From JAQBGV01 sp032128395 (GTDB lineage Bacteria; Planctomycetota; UBA8108; UBA1146): a stretch of 9,440 nucleotides of DNA. The position numbers were made by a program, and so were the translations under genes. A model generated the notes under the pieces. It made no database searches, was not told the origin of the DNA, and saw only the letters and a program-made list of their open reading frames with translations. The DNA is taken from assembly GCA_032128395.1 (NCBI GenBank), contig JAQBGV010000231.1:1-9440 (forward strand). The letters run 5' to 3'. This document shows positions 1 to 5,900 of this stretch, in pieces (position 1 is the stretch's first letter; every line of letters begins with the position of its first letter).

Positions 1-390
1 ACCTGAGACGGGGAGGATGCGGATGCCCATTCTTCTCGCGATCTCCAGGTGGACCGCGGCGTCGCTCCCGGCGCGACGCTCCCCGGCTGGCACCAATTCC
101 CAGATCGTGACATCGACCCCTGAGTTGAAGAGATGGCGAGCGCAGGCGAGCCCATCGCCACCGTTGTTCCCGGGTCCGCACAGAACTTCGACCCGAGCGG
201 GACGAGCGGGATGAGCGGGGAGCCAACGGAGACACTCGATGGCGATTCCGATCGAGGCGTGCTCCATCAGCAGCAGGCTCGGGACCCCGTGCTCACCGAT
301 CGCGTGGCGATCGAGCTCTCTCGAGCAGGATCGGGTAAAGCGATCGCTCCCGTCCGGCCCGTGGCACAGGAGGGCCCTTTCATCGCTCAT
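1..390 (-). CDS. nnrE: NAD(P)H-hydrate epimerase (YjeF_N domain), 5' part only
   Basis: The first 130 codons are present and the gene continues past the left edge. The family epimerises the R and S forms of hydrated NAD(P)H so that the partner dehydratase can repair them; it is a cytosolic housekeeping enzyme. Visible features are a family-like N-terminal helix (LDRHAIGEHGVPSLLLMEHA, residues 26-45; relatives usually have MENA where this has MEHA) and the phosphate-binding loop GPGNNGGDG at residues 72-80, followed by LACARHL. The catalytic Asp would lie beyond the window, as would any fused C-terminal dehydratase (NnrD) domain, so single-domain versus bifunctional cannot be decided. The ATG at 390 overlaps the stop of the upstream toroid gene by 11 bases (ATGAGCGATGA), which suggests translational coupling. 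A GGAGG at 398-394 lies only 3 bases before the ATG, within a longer G-rich tract. Confidence 0.88.
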   Translation of the reverse strand, partial: MSDERALLCHGPDGSDRFTRSCSRELDRHAIGEHGVPSLLLMEHASIGIAIECLRWLPAHPARPARVEVLCGPGNNGGDGLACARHLFNSGVDVTIWELVPAGERRAGSDAAVHLEIARRMGIRILPVSG

Positions 391-2056
391 CCGCCTCCCC
401 CCCCTTCGGGTTCGGAGCGAGTCCGAGTCTTCGGTAGAGGGGAGTGTAACGGTAGTAGACTTCGAAGGTGAGGACCCCGAGCGCAGTGCTGGTGATCCGT
501 CCTCCGGCTGCACCGATCCAGTTCGGGTCCGGGTCGAACGACCCTTCTCGCTCCCCCTCTTCATGCTGGAGAGAGATCACACTTCGCTGTAGGAACAGGT
601 TCCACGCTTCCCACGGCTCCCCCCCGACATGGAAGAGCGCGAGGGTCGCGGTGTACCAGTAGTAGAGCGACTGGTTGGTCCGCTCCCAGTCGGCGCGACC
701 GTCGGGGTCGGGGCTTTGGCGCACCAGTCGCACCGCGGCGCGCTGCGATTCGAGAGATCGCGGGGACCACCCCAGGTAGAGTTTCGAGAGGAGCCCGGTC
801 GCCGCCACCCCGACCCCCCCGCGCCCCGCACCGGTGCCGCGGTCCGCGTAGATCGCCGATCCATCGCCGCGGATCGCGCGCCGGAGATAGGCTTCGAGGC
901 GATCGAGGGTACGGGGGGAGACGACCACCCCCGCCTCCGCTGCGGAGTGCAGCGCCATCACCTGCCAACCGCTGATCGAGAGGTCGTTCCGATTGGTCCG
1001 CGCTGCTGTGTAGTCCCAGCCGCCGCCGGCCTGTTGTGTCGTCTCGATGAATCGAACCGCGCGCGCGCACGAGGCGAGGAGCTCGGGGTCGCGGGTCAGC
1101 GCCGCAGCCTCGGCAATAGCGAGGGCCGCGATCCCGTGGTTGTAGAGGAACTGCCCCTCGCGCGGTCCGAAGCACCCTCCTTCATCCTGGGAGGTGATGA
1201 GCCACTCGACCGCTCGGGCGACCGTTCCGCGGAACGGTCCCGGATCTCGGTGGTCGATCCCAGCGCCGAGGAATGCGAGGAGCGCGAGGCCGGTGACACC
1301 GGTCCTGTACTCGGGGAAGCCGGTCCCGGGGCAGGAGATCCCGGGGCGGCAGTGACGGGTGTATCCGTGCGGGTCCCAGCTCCCGTCCGGATCTTGGTGC
1401 CGGGCGAGCCACTCGAGGCCGCGCCGGACCACGGCTTCGGTCTCCGCCCCGCCGCCGTAGATCCGCAGTGCCTCGACCCGCTCCCCGTAGCGTGCGCCGA
1501 GGGGCGAGCGGCCGCGCCGCTCCGCCCCCGGTCCGAGCCCGAGCGGGGATGGAGCATCGGCGGCGATCGCCGGCGGGTCCGCCGACTCCGGCACGTCCTC
1601 CTCCGCGGGGTCCGTGGTCTCCACCTTCTCCTCGACTGGGACCTCAGGGGGGGGCTCTGGGTTCGGGATCGCAAGGGAAGGGTCGGGAGGCGGATCGGGG
1701 ATGGGGGTTCTGACGGGGGGGGCCTCTACCTCGGCGATCGGGGGTCGCTCGAGGGACACGAAGCGGATCCGGATCGGCGGGTCGGGCTCCTCGACCGGGG
1801 GATCGGGAAAGATGTGGGGCAGGGCAAGGGCGACGAGCACGAGGTGGAGCAGGACGGAAATCGGCCATCCGACCATCGCACCGAGGCGGCGGCGGCGGCG
1901 CCTCCGGCGCGGCTGGAGACGCTCTCTGAGACGCTCTTGGGCGATCCGGTCCGGTACCCCGCTACGATCGCTCCTACGGCCCAGCCAGCCATCGAGGCGT
2001 CGCTTCAGGATCTCCCGCTCGGTCTCGAAGATCAGTCGCCAGCCATTGTCGGACAC
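380..2056 (-). CDS. Membrane-anchored TonB-like / alpha-alpha toroid (QW-repeat) protein
   Basis: Predicted 558 residues from a GTG at 2056. This start has GGAGG 10 bases upstream, and protein-like sequence begins there (SDNGWRLIFETEREILKRRL). The frame stays open upstream to 2503 but looks non-coding. Order of parts: a basic cytoplasmic segment ending in eight Arg (about residues 50-57); one transmembrane helix (about 62-83); a Pro/Glu-rich, presumably periplasmic stretch (about 84-165), as in TonB; then an alpha/alpha-toroid domain (about 191-541). Two segments match the QW consensus exactly, RGLEWLARHQDPDGSW (212-227) and RAVRFIETTQQAGGGW (332-347), and a third has Phe for the last Trp (281-296). 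The DXDD acid motif of squalene-hopene cyclase is absent, so cyclase activity is unlikely. There is no TonB C-terminal domain. The C-terminal ITSTALGVLTFEVYYRY block resembles planctomycete toroid proteins. The gene is first in a unit with nnrE. The biochemical role is unknown; a binding or structural role is my inference. Confidence 0.85.
   Translation of the reverse strand: MSDNGWRLIFETEREILKRRLDGWLGRRSDRSGVPDRIAQERLRERLQPRRRRRRRRLGAMVGWPISVLLHLVLVALALPHIFPDPPVEEPDPPIRIRFVSLERPPIAEVEAPPVRTPIPDPPPDPSLAIPNPEPPPEVPVEEKVETTDPAEEDVPESADPPAIAADAPSPLGLGPGAERRGRSPLGARYGERVEALRIYGGGAETEAVVRRGLEWLARHQDPDGSWDPHGYTRHCRPGISCPGTGFPEYRTGVTGLALLAFLGAGIDHRDPGPFRGTVARAVEWLITSQDEGGCFGPREGQFLYNHGIAALAIAEAAALTRDPELLASCARAVRFIETTQQAGGGWDYTAARTNRNDLSISGWQVMALHSAAEAGVVVSPRTLDRLEAYLRRAIRGDGSAIYADRGTGAGRGGVGVAATGLLSKLYLGWSPRSLESQRAAVRLVRQSPDPDGRADWERTNQSLYYWYTATLALFHVGGEPWEAWNLFLQRSVISLQHEEGEREGSFDPDPNWIGAAGGRITSTALGVLTFEVYYRYTPLYRRLGLAPNPKGGEADER
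1220..1239. repeat. Perfect 20-bp palindrome inside the toroid gene
   Basis: GACCGTTCCG is followed directly by its exact reverse complement CGGAACGGTC, with no spacer. It lies in codons for the stretch FRGTVARAV, shortly before the QW-like segment at residues 281-296. It could be a protein-binding site or may simply follow from codon use; no second copy was noticed in the window. Confidence 0.8.
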
Positions 2057-2066
2057 GCGGCGGGAA

Positions 2067-2071
2067 CCTCC
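2067..2071 (-). promoter_or_regulatory. Ribosome binding site for the toroid gene (GGAGG)
   Basis: GGAGG on the minus strand, 10 bases before the GTG at 2056. The spacing is slightly long, but this site decides the start, because the frame is open for another 149 codons upstream without protein-like composition. Confidence 0.6.
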
Positions 2072-2215
2072 ACTCCATGGTCGGACGACTCGTCTTCGAC
2101 CCCCGGTTCCAGGATATCGACATCCGCCTGCACTTCTCACAACCTTCGAGACCCGAGGGGGCCCCGATCCTCGGCATCTCGAAAACCTCGAGAATTGCCG
2201 CATCCGCCCGTCAAC

Positions 2216-2243
2216 TTGACAATAGTGGCCCCCGCGATACGAT
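2216..2243 (+). promoter_or_regulatory. Candidate sigma70-type promoter, plus strand
   Basis: A perfect TTGACA (2216-2221) is followed, after 16 bases, by TACGAT (2238-2243), which matches TATAAT at four of six positions. Transcription would start near 2250, about 700 bases before the lipoprotein start, so it would drive either a very long leader or an independent small RNA. The same spot on the minus strand reads TTGTCAAGTTGACG, which could contribute -35-like bases to the toroid gene, but no convincing -10 is seen there. Confidence 0.33.
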
Positions 2244-2550
2244 GAATCCACCTTTCCGACCGAATCACATCGTCCGGGAATCCGCTCCGTTCCGCGCGGA
2301 ATTGCGCTACATCCCCTGGCTGGATCTCCTATTCGGGGATGGAGAAGCACAAGTCGCGGCGCTCGGATTGCCGCAGCGATCGAGATGGGTCGGAGAGCGC
2401 GTCGGGACGAGAGCCGTGGGGCAACGTCGGCGATCCGCTGGCCGGTTCCCGAACTGGGTTGAGTGCGTCGAAGATGACACACGCCAAGATTCGAGCTCGT
2501 CAATCACAGCTTACGGTGTGGAGCTCGACCGAATCGGAAGATCAATGGGT

Positions 2551-2592
2551 CAAAGGGGTTCTGTGGGCTCACCGCCCACGGCCATCCCTTTG
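2551..2592. other. Strong 42-base hairpin in the intergenic region
   Basis: The outer arms CAAAGGG (2551-2557) and CCCTTTG (2586-2592) pair perfectly and are extended by one G.U and one T-A pair. After a small bulge, the inner arms GTGGGC (2563-2568) and GCCCAC (2574-2579) close on a five-base loop TCACC. About 17 pairs form in total. No T-run follows on either strand, so it does not look like a standard intrinsic terminator. It could be a structured RNA element on either strand or a DNA-level repeat. Confidence 0.5.
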
Positions 2593-2700
2593 CAATCTGT
2601 CTGCGAATCTTTGGCGATGGTGGGGCGCTGACCTCCGGGTCGGCGAACTGCGACCCTTGGGATGGGTTCCTCGATCGGGGATCCCGAATCGGTGAGCCCA
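2564..2700. repeat. Long-range 11-base inverted pair that competes with the hairpin
   Basis: TGGGCTCACCG at 2564-2574 is exactly complementary to CGGTGAGCCCA at 2690-2700. The first copy contains one inner arm and the whole loop of the 2551-2592 hairpin, so in an RNA the two pairings would be mutually exclusive. That arrangement is seen in attenuators and riboswitch-like leaders, but chance cannot be excluded from one sequence. Confidence 0.4.
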
Positions 2701-2757
2701 AACGGTGGGTCGACAAGTACAGGGAAGACGGAAGCCGGGCCTGCGACGGGGAATTGG

Positions 2758-2874
2758 TCGAGAGACTCGAGTGTGAAACTCGGGTGAAGAGTCGGCCGAG
2801 TCACTCGACTCGCGATGAGAACGCAGTCTCCGGTCCTCCAGGAAAGAAGCCGTCCCTGCTCGAGTCTCTCGAGC
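2758..2874. repeat. Cluster of CTCGAG-type dyads upstream of the lipoprotein gene
   Basis: Three inverted repeats share one theme. At 2758-2770, TCGAG and CTCGA flank AGA. At 2797-2812, CGAGTC and GACTCG flank ACTC. At 2858-2874, GCTCGAG and CTCGAGC flank TCT. The first and third share a 14-base sequence (TCGAGAGACTCGAG) in opposite orientation, with centres about 102 bases apart. They end about 80 bases before the lipoprotein start, a position suited to operators. TCGA-rich words are common in this DNA, so some of this may be compositional. Confidence 0.4.
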
Positions 2875-2892
2875 GACGGTGTTGAAGCATGA

Positions 2893-2939
2893 CCTCTCCG
2901 GCTCCGGCTCCACCAAGGGGCACGCGCCGTTCGGAGAGG
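2893..2939 (+). promoter_or_regulatory. Hairpin immediately upstream of the lipoprotein ribosome binding site
   Basis: CCTCTCCG (2893-2900) is the exact reverse complement of CGGAGAGG (2932-2939), giving an 8-bp stem with a 31-base loop. It stops two bases before the AAAGGAG site, so it leaves the site free and might influence ribosome access or mRNA stability. Confidence 0.33.
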
Positions 2940-2941
2940 CG

Positions 2942-2948
2942 AAAGGAG
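2942..2948 (+). promoter_or_regulatory. Ribosome binding site for the lipoprotein gene (AAAGGAG)
   Basis: AAAGGAG lies 7 bases before the GTG at 2956. It fixes this non-ATG start in preference to the in-frame TTG at codon 16. Confidence 0.75.
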
Positions 2949-2955
2949 TTCAGGC

Positions 2956-5900
2956 GTGACTCAGGCTGCCACTCGGCCGCGGAACGGGATCATCCACGGG
3001 TTGGTCTCGTCGAAGTGCCTCACGTCGAAGCGCCTCTGGGGATTGGCTCTCATCGGGTTGCTCGCGCTCACTCTCGCTGCTGGCTGCAACACAGGCAATC
3101 GGGGCGTCAGCGGTCCTCCCGGACTCGCTCCGCCGCCGGTCGGCTTCCCGATCGTGACCAGCATCTCACCCGCGGAAGGGAAGCCCGGGGACATCCTGAC
3201 CCTGAGCGGCAAGAACTTCTCCCCGGTCGCGAGTGAGAACATCGTCACCTTCACCGACAACTCGCAGACCGTGAATATCATCGGCAAGGTGGAGAGCGTC
3301 AACGTCGGTCCCTTCGACCCGACCGACGGCGCCCTTTCGAGCATGACCGTCCGCGTTCCCTCGGGGGTGCGTTCGGGCTTCATCTTCCTCGCCATCCGCA
3401 CGCCGACGGGGACTCTCAACGCTCAGATGCAGCAGTCGAGCTTCACCGCCGCGCCGGTGATCATCGGGGTTGCCGTGAACGACAACGGTCAGGGGACGGC
3501 AGTCCTCCGCGATGTCGCCGCGAACCTCGTGACCGACTTCGTCTGGCTGATCGGCTACAACCTGGGCTCGAGTGTGACGGACGTCGAGATCTTCGACGGA
3601 ACCCAGGTCCTCCCCGCCGACGCCGTCGTTCCTGGACTCCCGCCCAATGCGACCTACTCACTCGGGGCGGGTCTCGAGGCGATCGGGGTCGACCTCCCTG
3701 CCGGCCTCATCCCGAGCGGTGGTTGCACGACCTCGGTGCTCGAATTCACCGCGATCTCCTCCGGCGGAACCGGGTTCCCCCTGACCTCGGGGCCGTTCGA
3801 GATGCCCTACGCAGTGGTCAACCCGGCGAGCTTCACCATTTCGGCGATTCCCGCGCACTTCACGGGAGCGATCACCCCCTCGGGAATTCGTTCCGGGGAT
3901 CTCGATGTGACCTTCAACTTCGTCTCCGGCCCGGCCGACGCGCGCTGGGACGTGGTCGTCGAGTACCAGGATCCGACCGATCCAAGCGGCAACAGTTTCA
4001 TCCAGTGCACCCCGGCCCCCGGCTCCATGACAGGCGCCACGCTGCTGACCGGTATTCCGAATCACCGATCGTCGACCCCCGGCATCATCGGCCCCGGTGT
4101 GACCTACAACTTCACATGGGACACCGCAGCCGACCTCCCCGGCGCGAATGGTACCGCGGTCTCACGAGTGCGACTGCGCCCGACGAACCCCAACCCGCTC
4201 AGCGCGGGCAGCGTGTCCCCCTGCGTCGGGTCGTTGATCACCGATTGGCTGGTGATCGACAACTCCGTCTCGACTCCCGGAACGATCGTCGAGGAATTTT
4301 CCGACAACGAGCATGAGGACCAGGTCTCGACCGCCCTCTGGAACCCGAGCGGTTCCGGGGTCCTGACCGCGGGCCCAGGTTTTCCCACTGCGCCGAACTG
4401 GGGAACGGGGACCGTGGATGTGAGCCTCGATCCAGGCTCCTCCTACCTCATCGATACCGATTTCGGATTCATCGTGAACGTCACCGATCCGTCCAACCCG
4501 ATCGATGAGCTCTCCTCCATCCAGAACCCCGGCGCTGTGATCGGTGAGATGCACGTCCGGAGCTTCGTGATCCAAGACGGGGCGATCGTGACGATCGCCG
4601 GGTCGAAGCCCCTCGTCATCCGCTGCTCGGGGGACGGCTCCGCTTCCTTCTCGGCAGCCACGATCGCGGGGGAGCTGCTCCTCAGTGGTGAAAATGCCAT
4701 CGCCGGGGAGACCGACACGCAAGGCTTCGGCGGCGCGGGTGGCCCCGGCGGTGGGGACGGCGGAGACGGTGCGCTCATCGTGGTAGACGTCAACAACCAG
4801 GCGGTGACCGCGGTCCAGAACGCGACCTCCGGCGAACTCAACGGCGGCGAAGCGGGACCGAGTGTCAGCTGGGTCGCGTTCGGGACCTCGACTTCGCTCC
4901 CGAAGGGTGGTCCCGGTGGTGGCGGCGGACAGGGTGACCCGGGGGTCCCGCTAGGTACCTCCTGGGTCAACGTTTCACGCGGTTCCGGCGAGGACGGTTT
5001 GAACACCTATAGTCCCCTGAACAACTTCAACGCTCCGGTCGGCCGCGGCGGTTTTCCCCACGGCGACTCCGCGATCACCAACCTCCGCGGCGGAAGCGGC
5101 GGCGGCGGAGGAGGAGGGGTCGGGATTCGTCTGACCACCCCCACGAGCCTCGCCCCCAAGCACGGCGGCGGCGGCGGTGGAGGGGGCGGCGCGTTCTCTC
5201 TCACCGCCCGGGGATCGGTCGTGATCAGCGGAACGATCCACTGCGACGGCGGCAACGGTTCCAAGGGGACCGCCGGCAACCCGGGCACCCAGTCCGGGGC
5301 CGGGGGCGGGGGTGCGGGTGGATCGATCGTGTTCCGCGCGACCGGCAACATCGCGCTCGCCGAGGGTGTCGAATTGACCTGCGTGGGCGGGTTCGGTGGG
5401 GTGACGAGCTCCAGCGGCCCCAACATCCACCGCGGCGGCGACGGTGCCTTTGGCCGCATCCGCATCGAGGCGAATGGTCAGATCCTCGCGCCGGGCATCG
5501 GAGACTTCACGCTGGTCAATCCTCCGATGGGGACCGGCGGCCCGATCACGAGTGGTCAGTCCGCCACCGGATCGATCGCGGCAGAGATCGGGACCGGAAT
5601 CGACGGCCCGCTCGATCAATCGGTGCTCGGCAGCTCCGGCACCTTCCGTGTCGACACCTCCCTCGGCAAGATCTTCGATATCGCCGACCCGGCGAACCCG
5701 ATCGAGGTCTTCGCGAACATGAGCGGTGACGGGACCTTCGAACTCAACCGACTCGATATCCCGGTGGCGGTCTCCCTGTTCGCGGTGGGTCCGAACCCGC
5801 TGATCTTCAGAGTGGCGGGGCCCGTCGACGTCCACGGACTGATCGACGTCTCCGGCCAAGATGGAGAGATTCCAGATTTCGCGGACGTCGCGAACCCCAC

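Larger units (their letters stand above)
2057..2955. other. Divergent intergenic region of about 900 bases, no convincing gene
   Basis: The region separates the minus-strand toroid gene from the plus-strand lipoprotein gene. Open frames exist on both strands (for example 2077-2631 plus and 2569-2916 minus), but their products are Arg/Ser/Pro-rich without recognisable motifs, and I saw no good ribosome binding site for them. Structured elements are: a candidate promoter (2216-2243), a 42-base hairpin (2551-2592), an 11-base inverted pair (2564-2574 with 2690-2700), a 9-base direct repeat CCGAATCGG (2529-2537 and 2684-2692), dyads built on CTCGAG/CGAGTC (2758-2874), and a hairpin next to the lipoprotein ribosome binding site. 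The length is generous for two promoters, so a small RNA or a long structured leader is possible. Confidence 0.6.

Noticed and set aside
380..1500. Functional squalene-hopene cyclase
   Set aside because: QW motifs are present, but the DXDD acid is missing, the domain is about half the usual cyclase length, and it sits behind a TonB-like anchor.
629..2245. 538-codon open frame on the plus strand opposite the toroid gene
   Set aside because: It is antisense to a gene with clear QW motifs, TM helix and RBS; its product is a low-complexity Arg/Gly/Asp/Glu string, as expected from high-GC third positions.
2057..2503. Upstream in-frame extension of the toroid gene to an ATG at 2503
   Set aside because: The extra 149 residues look like translated non-coding DNA (Arg/Ser/Gly-rich), whereas GTG at 2056 has GGAGG upstream and marks the change to protein-like sequence.
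2077..2631. 184-codon plus-strand frame in the intergenic region
   Set aside because: No ribosome binding site or recognisable domain; it overlaps the candidate promoter and most of the structured elements.
2569..2916. 115-codon minus-strand frame upstream of the lipoprotein gene
   Set aside because: Arg/Ser/Pro-rich with no motif and overlapping the dyad cluster; no supporting initiation signal.
2889..3236. Possible leader gene overlapping the lipoprotein start
   Set aside because: No Shine-Dalgarno before its ATG, and most of it is out of frame inside the lipoprotein signal and IPT-like region.
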